This document shows positions 55,866-64,000 of a stretch of 64,000 bases of DNA, piece by piece (position 1 is the stretch's first letter; every line of letters starts with the position of its first letter). This DNA comes from Sphingobacteriaceae bacterium (lineage in GTDB: Bacteria; Bacteroidota; Bacteroidia; Sphingobacteriales; Sphingobacteriaceae), in the NCBI GenBank assembly GCA_947479815.1, contig CANKAT010000007.1, positions 1 to 64,000 on the forward strand, read 5' to 3'. The position numbers and the translations under genes are program-made. The notes under the pieces were generated by a model. The model saw only the letters and a program-made list of their open reading frames with translations, searched no databases and was not told where the DNA came from.

Positions 55866-57011
55866 CTAAAACGACTCTCCTAAACTTAAATAAAACCCAC
55901 TTTGTCTTTTTTCTCCCGGGTTCTTTTCTCCAATTCCGTAATCCATTCTGATACTCAAGCCCTTTTCAATATCAAAGAAATATCGAAATCCACCACCCAG
56001 GTTGGGTTTCAAATCTTTGAGACTGAAATCTCTACGGCTAAAGACTGTCCCTGTACCAGCAAAGCCTACAATTCCGAAGCGGGGGTGAAATCTCAAACGG
56101 ATTTCAGATTGCAAGGCCAATAAATTTTCATCACGGTAACGTCCTAAATAATAACCTCTCATCATTTCATCACCTCCAAGCTGTGGCAACAAATAAAAAG
56201 GAGTATTTTCACCACTCAACGATTGATAATTGGCATTCAGGGCAAATGTTGCTTTATTGCTGATCGCATGAAAATCCCGGACCTCTATTTTTAAAAGTCC
56301 ACCTACAAAATTATCGCCTCCAAAAATATCCGGTGCGTAAGAGTAATTCATGCGTGCAAAAGTGCCTTTTGTTGTGTAGGTATTGGAGTTTCTAGTGTCA
56401 AGTATTTGAGTGAATCCGAGATATAATACTTTCCCGCCGTCTTTATCGAAAATGGAAGGATCTTTACTGAAAACACCGCCGATAGCTTTATCGCTGAACT
56501 GATAACTCTCAAATGCAATAGTTAAACCGCTGTATCTTGTCTTGCCAAATTGTTTCTCAATTGCGCCATTCAGCTTAAATAATTTTTGAATAATCGGGTC
56601 TTCATTTGACTCAAAGGTTGAATTTCCAATCCCGTAAAAGTTAAATGGAAAATTTTTGTATCGAATCTCACCTATGTAATGAAATTTATTGTTTGGCGAC
56701 CAGATATCTGATTTGAGTATAAAATTTGTTTGTTTCTTGGTCGTGAAAGTGGCAGCTCCGGTAATCCTTGAAGTGCGGGTAAGGGTATCTTTACGGTCGG
56801 TATAAAATGAATAAAGGCTCAAGGCGCCAAACTCTACCCCAGTTTCTTGTGAATACCCAATGACCGGAAGTGGTAAAAAACTACTGGTTCGTCCGGTATC
56901 GGCATCACTAGAAAACAGTTTTTTTATCAGCTTTATCTGGCTGAAGCCATTACTACTGACTACTAGTAGCAATGTTAATACTGAAAGTTTCCTTAGAAGA
57001 TCTTTATCCAT
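55866..57011 (-). CDS. Omp85/BamA-TamA-type outer-membrane beta-barrel without POTRA domains
   Basis: A 381-residue protein: signal peptide LLRKLSVLTLLLVVSSNGFSQ, a short linker, then a 16-strand bacterial-surface-antigen (D15) barrel. The L6 loop motif appears as MMRGYYLGRYRDENLLALQSEIR, matching the (V/I/L)RG(F/Y) signature. The C-terminus YLSLGESF ends in phenylalanine. No POTRA repeats, so it is not the essential BamA; similar short proteins occur as patatin-type or stand-alone members. The track start is GTG; ATG 57011 is preferred. Confidence 0.82.
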   Translation of the reverse strand: MDKDLLRKLSVLTLLLVVSSNGFSQIKLIKKLFSSDADTGRTSSFLPLPVIGYSQETGVEFGALSLYSFYTDRKDTLTRTSRITGAATFTTKKQTNFILKSDIWSPNNKFHYIGEIRYKNFPFNFYGIGNSTFESNEDPIIQKLFKLNGAIEKQFGKTRYSGLTIAFESYQFSDKAIGGVFSKDPSIFDKDGGKVLYLGFTQILDTRNSNTYTTKGTFARMNYSYAPDIFGGDNFVGGLLKIEVRDFHAISNKATFALNANYQSLSGENTPFYLLPQLGGDEMMRGYYLGRYRDENLLALQSEIRLRFHPRFGIVGFAGTGTVFSRRDFSLKDLKPNLGGGFRYFFDIEKGLSIRMDYGIGEKNPGEKRQSGFYLSLGESF

Positions 57012-57153
57012 AAAGTTCACTAAGTTAACTATTGTTTGGATAGGGAGGCTTGATATATTTCAGGATATATCAGAAATCAGACTTGTTATTTTTATAAAAA
57101 TTTAAAAATCAAATGGCCTTTCTTTTTAATATAGGCCATTTGACTTTTATTCA

Positions 57154-58809
57154 CTATTTCTTTTCCCGAATGGCCTTAAACTCAGATCCTGCTTTCCATT
57201 GCGGCATTTTTTCTTCAAAAGCCAGTCTTTTACCTACCTGAAAAAGTAGTTTGATATCATCAATGCCACCGTCGAATGTCCATTTTGCCGGATCATATTC
57301 ATCAGATGGGCGGTGATAATGTTTCTCAGTGTATTCATCTTTTGCTTTTTGACCATACCCCGGCTCTTTCCCAATAACATCTACTCCTTTAGAGGTATAA
57401 AGTGCAGGAATACCTGCTTTGGCAAAATTAAAATGGTCGGATCGGTAATAATATCCTGCTTCTGGATGTGTTTCATTTGAAATTACGCGACCCGCTTTTT
57501 CTGCTGCTTCCTTCAAGTATTCTTCTAGCTCTGATTGGCCCTGCCCCACAATGATGATATCTTTTGTTTTTTCAAACGGGTTTACGCCGTCGATATTAAT
57601 ATTTGCAACAGTTTTTGCAGCCGGATAAATTGGATTCTGGGCATAATATGCAGATCCCCAAAGGCCTTGCTCCTCTGCAGTTACCGCCAATAAAATGATT
57701 GTTCTTTCAGGCTGTACCTTCAGGCTTTTAAATGCCCTGGCCAGTTCAATTAGACTTGCAGTACCACTGGCATTGTCAAATGCGCCATTATAGATCGAGT
57801 CGGCGCTTTCATCCGGAGAGCCAATACCTAGATGATCCCAGTGCGAAGTGTAAATAATTACTTCATCTGGACGTTTGCTTCCTGTTATTTTGCCGATTAC
57901 GTTAATCGATTTATTAAAGGTGGTTTTCACCGCCAAACTGGTACTCAGTTTCAGATCAAGTGAAACGGCTTTAAACCCTTTCTTATCTGCCTGGGCAAAA
58001 AAGCTCGTTGAATCTTGCCCTGCTGCCGCAATTAGTTTCTTTGCTGCAGGTAGCGAAAGCCATCCATTGATATCGGTATAGGGATTATTTTTTCCACGAT
58101 CGTCAAGCCTTAGTTTGGAAGCATTCCAGCTATTCTGTACTACTTTGAATGGATAACTTGCACCTTCTGTTGTATGAACAATCAAACATGCTTTGGCTCC
58201 CTGCCTTGCCGCCTCCTCAAATTTATAAGTCCAGCGTCCATAATAGGTCATGGTCTTACCTTTAAATAGTGTAGAATCTCCTGCTCCGAAACCCGGGTCA
58301 TTCACCATTACCATGACTACCTTCCCCTTAACATCCAAACCGGCATAATCGTTCCAGTTATGCTCAGGTGCATTCACCCCATATCCTGCAAATACCACTT
58401 CAGTATTCTCTAAACTTACTTTATCTGTTATTTTATCTGTCCAGATTACATAGTCTTCGAGGCCCTTTAACATAAAGCTACCTTTTGAGGTGTTAACCTT
58501 CATTTGCGGTGCAGGCGTGGTTTTAATATTGACCATTGGAACCTCTTGGATATAACTATCTCCATTTCCAGGTTCTAGTCCATTTTCTTTGAATTTTTTT
58601 TGCAAATAGGCAATCGTTTTTGTTTCGCCCTGCGTAAATGGTTTGCGGCCCTGAAGTGAGTCGTCAGATAGCTCGGCTACATGCAGCCTTAAACTGTCGG
58701 GGCTGAATGCGGCCAGACCATCGTCTTCACTTATATTGGGATTATTTTTAATACAAGCAGCGAGAAATACTACGCTGGCAAGTAGATAATATGTTAGATT
58801 TTTGATCAT
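57154..58809 (-). CDS. M28-family aminopeptidase lipoprotein with PA domain
   Basis: A 551-residue lipoprotein (leader YYLLASVVFLAACIKNN). A PA domain inserted around 130-280 (FAGYGVNAPEHNWNDYAGLDVKGKVVMVMVNDPG) is followed by the di-zinc peptidase core: VIIYTSHWDHLGIG, YNGAFDNASGTASLIELARAF, LLAVTAEEQGLWGSAYYA, ININIDGVNPF-type segment and the distal YYRSDHFNFAKAGIPALY histidine. It should remove N-terminal amino acids from peptides at the outer surface or in the periplasm. It begins the minus-strand run that ends at the D-aminoacylase. Confidence 0.92.
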   Translation of the reverse strand: MIKNLTYYLLASVVFLAACIKNNPNISEDDGLAAFSPDSLRLHVAELSDDSLQGRKPFTQGETKTIAYLQKKFKENGLEPGNGDSYIQEVPMVNIKTTPAPQMKVNTSKGSFMLKGLEDYVIWTDKITDKVSLENTEVVFAGYGVNAPEHNWNDYAGLDVKGKVVMVMVNDPGFGAGDSTLFKGKTMTYYGRWTYKFEEAARQGAKACLIVHTTEGASYPFKVVQNSWNASKLRLDDRGKNNPYTDINGWLSLPAAKKLIAAAGQDSTSFFAQADKKGFKAVSLDLKLSTSLAVKTTFNKSINVIGKITGSKRPDEVIIYTSHWDHLGIGSPDESADSIYNGAFDNASGTASLIELARAFKSLKVQPERTIILLAVTAEEQGLWGSAYYAQNPIYPAAKTVANINIDGVNPFEKTKDIIIVGQGQSELEEYLKEAAEKAGRVISNETHPEAGYYYRSDHFNFAKAGIPALYTSKGVDVIGKEPGYGQKAKDEYTEKHYHRPSDEYDPAKWTFDGGIDDIKLLFQVGKRLAFEEKMPQWKAGSEFKAIREKK

Positions 58810-58933
58810 AATTGATTGGGTTTAATTCATAAATATAAGTAGTGCTCCTAATAATATGAAATTAATATATCTCTTGTGTTAGTTCTTATTCAGATGCATC
58901 TCATAAAACATTCGCCTATCTGCTAGAAATATT

Positions 58934-58941
58934 TATTTTTG
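58934..58941 (+). promoter_or_regulatory. putative -7 promoter box (TATTTTTG)
   Basis: TATTTTTG fits TAnnTTTG and lies 17 nt before the ATG of the deoxyhypusine-synthase-family gene, giving a very short leader. No clear -33 box. Confidence 0.45.
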
Positions 58942-58957
58942 CCAATAAAATTATAAT

Positions 58958-59938
58958 ATGAGTGTAGAAAGAGGACCAATTTCCCAATTTATAGAAAAAA
59001 ATTATCTCCATTTCAATTCCGCTGCATTGGTGGATGCCGCAAAGGGATATGAAACCTATCTTGATGAAGGAGGTAAAATGATGATTACTTTAGCCGGTGC
59101 GATGAGTACTGCCGAACTCGGTATTTCACTTGCTGAAATGATCCGTCAGGATAAAGTTTCAATCATATCCTGTACCGGAGCTAACCTAGAAGAGGATATC
59201 ATGAATCTGGTTGCTCATTCACATTATAAACGGGTTCCAAATTACAGAGATCTTAGCCCTCAGGATGAATGGGATCTTTTAGAGAACCATTATAACCGTG
59301 TTACTGATACCTGTATTCCAGAGGAAGAAGCATTTAGGAGATTGCAAAAGCATATCCATAAATTATGGAAAGATGCGGATGATTCTACTGAGCGCTATTT
59401 CCCACATGAATTTATGTATAAAATGCTTTTAAGCGGTGTATTGGAGCAGTACTATGAAATTGATCCAAAGAATTCCTGGATGCTTGCCGCTGCTGAGAAG
59501 AATTTACCAATTGTTGTTCCTGGATGGGAAGATTCAACAATGGGGAATATTTTCGCCTCTTATGTGATGAAGAAAGAATTGAAAGCTTCAACAATGAAGA
59601 GTGGCATTGAGTACATGGGCTGGTTAGCCGATTGGTATATTGCAAATTCAGGCGGTAAGGGAGTGGGTTTTTTCCAGATTGGAGGGGGTATTGCTGGCGA
59701 TTTCCCTATTTGTGTGGTACCAATGCTGTACCAAGATATGGAAATGCAAAATATTCCATTCTGGGGTTATTTCTGCCAGATTTCAGATTCTACAACATCT
59801 TTTGGATCCTATTCAGGGGCAGTACCAAATGAGAAGATCACCTGGGGTAAATTAGATATACATACGCCTAAATTTATTGTTGAATCTGATGCAACTATTG
59901 TTGCACCACTCATTTTTGCTTGGGTTTTAAAACAATAG
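58958..59938 (+). CDS. deoxyhypusine synthase family protein
   Basis: A 326-residue NAD-dependent aminobutyl-transferase-family enzyme. Motifs: MITLAGAMSTAELGISLAEMIR, VSIISCTGANLEEDIMNL, ENHYNRVTDTCIPEEEAFR, GWEDSTMGNIFASYVM, GGGIAGDFPICVVP and the substrate/catalytic segment SFGSYSGAVPNEKITWGKLD. The catalytic lysine of deoxyhypusine synthase (WGK) is retained. Bacteria lack eIF5A, so the product is likely a polyamine such as homospermidine or a related conjugate rather than hypusine. It stands alone, divergent from the M28 gene. Confidence 0.9.
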   Translation: MSVERGPISQFIEKNYLHFNSAALVDAAKGYETYLDEGGKMMITLAGAMSTAELGISLAEMIRQDKVSIISCTGANLEEDIMNLVAHSHYKRVPNYRDLSPQDEWDLLENHYNRVTDTCIPEEEAFRRLQKHIHKLWKDADDSTERYFPHEFMYKMLLSGVLEQYYEIDPKNSWMLAAAEKNLPIVVPGWEDSTMGNIFASYVMKKELKASTMKSGIEYMGWLADWYIANSGGKGVGFFQIGGGIAGDFPICVVPMLYQDMEMQNIPFWGYFCQISDSTTSFGSYSGAVPNEKITWGKLDIHTPKFIVESDATIVAPLIFAWVLKQ

Positions 59939-60100
59939 TATTTCTTCATATTAAATGCAAATGCCTGCAGAGTGCAAAAAATGATAATTTCAGTAAAATC
60001 ATTTCATTGAGTGATTAGGCCTAGTTTTTTGATATAATTTAGAATGATTATAAATTGATAAAATAGGTCATGTTAATGTCATCCGTAAATGAATAAACTA

Positions 60101-60108
60101 TACTTTTG
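60101..60108 (+). promoter_or_regulatory. putative -7 promoter box (TACTTTTG) for the alternative complex III operon
   Basis: TACTTTTG fits TAnnTTTG and lies 78 nt before the actA ATG, leaving a leader of roughly 70 nt. The only other sequence in this 248-bp spacer is AT-rich and featureless. No clear -33 box. Confidence 0.45.
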
Positions 60109-60186
60109 TCAACTGAAAAATGTTGGTAATACAGAACTGTCGTTTTTCAAATTATACGTTTCAAATTTTAAGCATAAATACTCAAT

Positions 60187-61461
60187 ATGAGAAGCATCTC
60201 ATTGTTTTTTAGAAGTGTTACAAAATCACTGATACTGATTTCTTTCCTAAGTGTGGCTACTGCTAATTCAGCGAGCGCACAGGATGCAGCAGCAGGTGCA
60301 GCGATTTTCAAACAAAAATGTACCGCTTGCCATGGCATCGAAAAGGCGGTAGTAGGTCCGGCCTTAAAGGGAGTAGACACAAAGTACGACGAAGCTTTTT
60401 TGTTGAAGTGGATCAAGAATTCACCTGCATTCATTGCTTCTGGCGATGCTCAGGCAGTAAAAGCGTCACAGTATTCTCCAGCTATGATGTCAGCCTTTCC
60501 TGAATTGTCTGATGATGATATCAAGAACATAATCGCTTATGTGAAGGTTGGAGATCCAAAACCAGCAGTAGATCCAAATGCAGCTCAGGCTGGTGCGGGT
60601 GGTACAGCAACACCAGTTGGCGTGAGTAACTTCATGTTATTCGGTCTTTTGGCTGTAATTATCATCGCGTTTCTTGTCGTTTTGGTCCTTAACAAAGTTA
60701 TACAGACTCTGGAACGTGTTATGCTCCAGAAAAAGGGTGTAGCTATTGAAGAGGAAATTGCTGTTGATAAAGATCGCTTCGCAGGGTTGAAAAAATTATC
60801 CAAAAACAAAAAATTCATTCTTTTCATAGTTCTTCTTAGTGTAATCTTTCTTGGTTCAGCCGGATGGAAAGGTATGTGGGAAACAGGAGTTCATACAGGT
60901 TACCAACCGGTTCAGCCCATTAAATTTTCTCATCAGCTTCATGCTGGAGTAAATAAGATTGACTGCCAATACTGCCACTCCGGTGCATATTCATCTAAGA
61001 ATGCTTCAATTCCATCACTCAATGTTTGTATGAACTGTCATAACTACGTTACGGCATCCGAGAAATATGCAGGTAAGACCTCTCCTGAGATCATGAAAAT
61101 TTACACTGCTCTTGATTACAATCAGGATACCAAACAGTATGGTGAAAATACCAAGCCGGTAGAGTGGATCAGAATCCATAATTTACCTGACCTTGCCTAT
61201 TTCAACCACTCTCAGCATGTTTCAGTTGCGGGTATTGAATGTCAAAAGTGTCATGGACCAATCCAAACCATGGAAGAAGTTTATCAATACTCTCCATTGA
61301 CTATGAAATGGTGTATCAATTGCCACAGACAAACAGAGGTTAATCATAAGGATAATCCTTACTATGATAAGCTAATTGCTGCTCATGACAAATTGAAAAA
61401 AGGTGAAAAGGTTACAGCTGCTGTTTTAGGCGGCCTGGAATGTGCAAAGTGTCATTACTAA
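60187..61461 (+). CDS. actA: alternative complex III multiheme cytochrome ActA with fused monoheme domain
   Basis: A 424-residue membrane-anchored c-type cytochrome with six CxxCH haem sites. After the leader (LISFLSVATANSASAQ) comes a monohaem cytochrome c domain (CTACHG; distal methionine candidate in SPAMMSAFPELSD). Two transmembrane helices follow (FMLFGLLAVIIIAFLVVLVLNK and FILFIVLLSVIFLGSAGW), then a pentahaem part with CQYCH, CMNCH, CQKCH, CINCH and CAKCH. The pentahaem part is ActA of alternative complex III, which oxidises menaquinol and passes electrons to the terminal oxidase. The N-terminal monohaem unit appears fused. actB follows 45 bp later. Confidence 0.9.
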   Translation: MRSISLFFRSVTKSLILISFLSVATANSASAQDAAAGAAIFKQKCTACHGIEKAVVGPALKGVDTKYDEAFLLKWIKNSPAFIASGDAQAVKASQYSPAMMSAFPELSDDDIKNIIAYVKVGDPKPAVDPNAAQAGAGGTATPVGVSNFMLFGLLAVIIIAFLVVLVLNKVIQTLERVMLQKKGVAIEEEIAVDKDRFAGLKKLSKNKKFILFIVLLSVIFLGSAGWKGMWETGVHTGYQPVQPIKFSHQLHAGVNKIDCQYCHSGAYSSKNASIPSLNVCMNCHNYVTASEKYAGKTSPEIMKIYTALDYNQDTKQYGENTKPVEWIRIHNLPDLAYFNHSQHVSVAGIECQKCHGPIQTMEEVYQYSPLTMKWCINCHRQTEVNHKDNPYYDKLIAAHDKLKKGEKVTAAVLGGLECAKCHY

Positions 61462-61506
61462 TTAAATAATTTTAAGATCACAATACGTATACTTTATATA
61501 GCTTGA

Positions 61507-64000
61507 ATGGAAAGCAATAAAAAATACTGGAAAGGTTTAGAAGAGCTGCAGAACACTAAAGATTTTGCTGAAAAGAGCAAAAACGAGTTCGCTGAACCGC
61601 TTCCAATGGAAGAAGTTCTGAATGAGGCAGGTTTAAGTACCGTAGCCCCACGACGCGATTTTTTAAAGGCACTTGGATTTGGTTTGGGTGCAGTAACCCT
61701 TGCTGCTTGTCAGAAAGTTCCGGTTCATAAATCAATTCCTTACCTGGTAAAACCTGAAGAAATTGTACCTGGTATTCCTAATTACTACACTTCTACCTTT
61801 AATGGTCATAGTGTGCTTGTAAAAACACGAGAAGGACGTCCAATCAAAATAGAAGGAAATCCTGATTGTATGCTAAGCAAAGGTAGTTTAGATGCAAAGG
61901 GCCAGGCTTCCGTGCTCGATCTTTATGATGTTTCCAAACTTAAAGGTCCGGTTTTGAATGATGCCGATGCCACTTGGGAAAACATCGATAAATTTCTGAA
62001 GCAGGAATTATTACAGGTAAAGACAGGGGGTAAGAAGATTCGTATCGTTTCTTCAACTGTTAATAGTCCTTCAACTAAGGCCGCTATTGCTGATTTTACT
62101 GCTCAATATCCAAATACAAAACATGTTCAGGTAGATGCTGTTTCGTATACTGGAATGATTAAGGCTAACGAAAACAGTTTCGGAAAAGCGGTTCTTCCAA
62201 GATATCGTTTTGATAAGGCTGATCTGATTGTAAGTTTCGGAGCAGATTTTCTTGGAACCTGGATTTCTCCATTAGAGTTCAGTCGCCAGTATGTTTCAAA
62301 AAGAAATAACACAGCCTTAGAAGGCAAAAAAATGTCTCGTCATATTCAGTTTGAAACTGGAATGAGCTTAACGGGTTCTAATGCAGATGCACGTCTTCCA
62401 TTAAAGCCATCTGAAGAAGGTATTGCTCTTCTTAATTTATATGCTGCCTTGGGTGGTGTTTTATCAGGTTCTAAGCCTCTTGCCAATAATCCGAATGCTG
62501 AAAAAGCAATTGCACTTGCTGCAAAAGAGCTTTCAGCTGCTAAGGGTGCATCACTTGTTGTAAGTGGATCAAATGATGTTTCAATTCAAATCGTTGTGAA
62601 TGCCATCAATGCTTTATTGGGCAGTTATGGTACAACCATTGATCTTGACAATCCTTCATACCAGTTTGCTGGAAATGATGCAGAGTTTGTGGAGTTCGTA
62701 AATGAAATGAATCGTGGTGAAGTAGATGCAGTTTTCTTCTTGAACAGTAATCCTGCCTATGAGTTTAATGATGCTAAAGCATTTACGGATGCGTTGAGTA
62801 AAGTTAAATTACGTGTTTCTTTTGCCGACCGTAAAGATGAAACAGCTTCATTATGCCAGGTAATAGCTCCAAATCACCATTATTTAGAGTCATGGGGCGA
62901 TTCAAATCCTGTAGAAGGTTATTATACTATTATTCAGCCTGCAATCAATCCTGTTTATAATTCACGTAATGCTGAGCAGGGATTATTGATCTGGTCTGAA
63001 AATCCAGTTACGGATTACTATCAGTACATACAAAACAACTGGTCTAAATCAGTTCTTGCACAATCAGGAACAACGTGGAAAGAGCTTTTACAAAAAGGTT
63101 CAGTTACGCTTCCTGCAAAATCTGCGGGTGTTTATTCTTTCTCACGTGAATTGAATTCAGTTGTTCAAACCATTATCGCTGAAAGTAACAGTCTTGCCAA
63201 AGGTGGCGAGAATGGAATAGAGCTTCATATTTATCAAAATGTAGCTATCGGCGACGGTAAGGCTGCAAATAATCCATGGTTACAAGAGTTACCTGATCCG
63301 GTTTCAAAAGTGACTTGGGATAATTATGCTGCTATTAATCCGAAGTTTGCTGAAAAATTAGGTATAGCTGAATTAGATCTTGTTGAAATAAAAACAGATA
63401 AATACAGTGTTACTCTACCGGTATTACTTCAGCCGGGCCAGGCTACTGGGACTGTATCTGTAGCTTTAGGTTATGGAAGAGTTAAGGCTGGAAAGGCTGG
63501 CTCAGAAGTTGGAAAGAATGCCTATCCATTCCTTCGCCTTGTAAACGCAACCCTACAGATATCAACTTCTGCAAGCATAAGCAAGGCTTCAGGCACTTAT
63601 CAACTGGCTCAAACACAGACTCACCATACCATAGAAGGTAGAAACATTGTTCGTGAAACAACTTTGAAAAACTTCTTAAAGGATCCAACTGCAGGTACAG
63701 GACATGCTCATGTTAATAAATATGACTTATGGAATGAATATGAACAGCCGGGTCATAACTGGGTTATGGCAATCGACTTGAATGCCTGTACTGGTTGTGG
63801 CGCATGTATTGTTGCTTGTAATGCTGAAAATAATATTCCTGTTGTAGGTCGTGATGAGGTTCGCCGTCGTCGTGAAATGCACTGGATACGTATTGACCGT
63901 TATTATTCAATCAATGATGGTGATAACAGAATAACTAAAGAAGAAGAAATAGATAAGCTTGAGAATTTAGATAACGTATCTGTTGTACATCAGCCAATGA
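61507..64000 (+). CDS. actB: alternative complex III molybdopterin-like/iron-sulfur subunit ActB (3' end outside window)
   Basis: Absent from the ORF track because no stop occurs before the window ends. Reading from ATG 61507 gives MESNKKYWKGLEELQNTKDF, a Tat-type motif APRRDFLKALGFGLGAVTLAACQK near residues 54-78, then a molybdopterin-oxidoreductase-like domain (VPGIPNYYTSTFNGHSVLVKTREGRPIKIEGNPD). An iron-sulfur domain starts near 755 with LNACTGCGACIVACNAENNIPVVG and HWIRIDRYYS. About 831 codons are seen. In alternative complex III this subunit lacks the molybdenum cofactor and holds Fe-S clusters. It is co-transcribed with actA. Confidence 0.93.
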   Translation, partial: MESNKKYWKGLEELQNTKDFAEKSKNEFAEPLPMEEVLNEAGLSTVAPRRDFLKALGFGLGAVTLAACQKVPVHKSIPYLVKPEEIVPGIPNYYTSTFNGHSVLVKTREGRPIKIEGNPDCMLSKGSLDAKGQASVLDLYDVSKLKGPVLNDADATWENIDKFLKQELLQVKTGGKKIRIVSSTVNSPSTKAAIADFTAQYPNTKHVQVDAVSYTGMIKANENSFGKAVLPRYRFDKADLIVSFGADFLGTWISPLEFSRQYVSKRNNTALEGKKMSRHIQFETGMSLTGSNADARLPLKPSEEGIALLNLYAALGGVLSGSKPLANNPNAEKAIALAAKELSAAKGASLVVSGSNDVSIQIVVNAINALLGSYGTTIDLDNPSYQFAGNDAEFVEFVNEMNRGEVDAVFFLNSNPAYEFNDAKAFTDALSKVKLRVSFADRKDETASLCQVIAPNHHYLESWGDSNPVEGYYTIIQPAINPVYNSRNAEQGLLIWSENPVTDYYQYIQNNWSKSVLAQSGTTWKELLQKGSVTLPAKSAGVYSFSRELNSVVQTIIAESNSLAKGGENGIELHIYQNVAIGDGKAANNPWLQELPDPVSKVTWDNYAAINPKFAEKLGIAELDLVEIKTDKYSVTLPVLLQPGQATGTVSVALGYGRVKAGKAGSEVGKNAYPFLRLVNATLQISTSASISKASGTYQLAQTQTHHTIEGRNIVRETTLKNFLKDPTAGTGHAHVNKYDLWNEYEQPGHNWVMAIDLNACTGCGACIVACNAENNIPVVGRDEVRRRREMHWIRIDRYYSINDGDNRITKEEEIDKLENLDNVSVVHQPM

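Overview
The window is a roughly 38-40% GC chromosomal segment of a Bacteroidota bacterium, most likely a Sphingobacteriales/Sphingobacteriaceae relative (Pedobacter/Solitalea-like). The basis is TAnnTTTG-type -7 promoter boxes, a ~1100-residue SecA, DUF4369-thioredoxin and M16 peptidase pairs, a TonB-dependent receptor with carboxypeptidase-regulatory-like N-terminus, and alternative complex III genes. The genus assignment is inference. I recognised no tRNA, rRNA, IS element, prophage, CRISPR array or dedicated transcriptional regulator in the 64 kb.

Layout. (1) 1-5 kb: metabolic genes (cysteine-synthase-like, galK, TlpA-like thioredoxin, purD). (2) 5.3-17.5 kb: a co-oriented nine-gene catabolic island with two related esterase-type hydrolases, a GH109-like enzyme, a TIM-barrel isomerase, two further Gfo/Idh/MocA oxidoreductases, a DUF6807 protein, an M19-dipeptidase-like protein and an amidohydrolase. 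Eight of the nine products carry Sec or Tat-like leaders; there is no SusC/SusD pair, transporter or regulator. (3) 17.6-35.3 kb: housekeeping genes (secA, SPOR protein, M20 amidohydrolase, dnaG, YraN, glutaminyl cyclase, pgi, an M16 pair, prfB with its +1 programmed frameshift, SirB1-like protein, methyltransferase). (4) 35.4-43.5 kb: a tight eight-gene run (GNAT, PqqD-like carrier, ATP-grasp ligase, PLP decarboxylase, urea-transporter/M23-peptidase fusion, outer-membrane-like protein, TPR protein, LCM-type methyltransferase). It looks like an undescribed biosynthesis and envelope system and is my main candidate for a novel system. (5) 43.5-58.8 kb, minus strand: a BNR/Asp-box propeller protein, a D-aminoacylase/GntP permease/serine hydrolase set that fits use of D-amino-acid-containing peptides, DUF885, a FAS1 lipoprotein paired with a TonB receptor, an Omp85-like protein and an M28 peptidase. 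(6) 58.9-64 kb: a deoxyhypusine-synthase-family enzyme and the start of the alternative complex III operon (actA, then actB running off the end).

The intergenic spaces hold a second story. Five intergenic spaces contain arrays of heptanucleotides whose sequences differ (ctttcag, cttatta, cctttcc, ccaaga(t/a), cagataa, cagacat, ctctata, cagttat) but whose 7-bp period is constant. Paralogous copies differ by whole numbers of heptamers, which indicates slippage. One array has been read into the C-terminus of pgi.

The ORF track misses two genes that are annotated here: the first part of prfB (frameshifted) and actB (no stop codon inside the window). Several track starts (TTG/GTG-extended) were replaced by internal ATGs supported by signal peptides, promoter boxes or family length.
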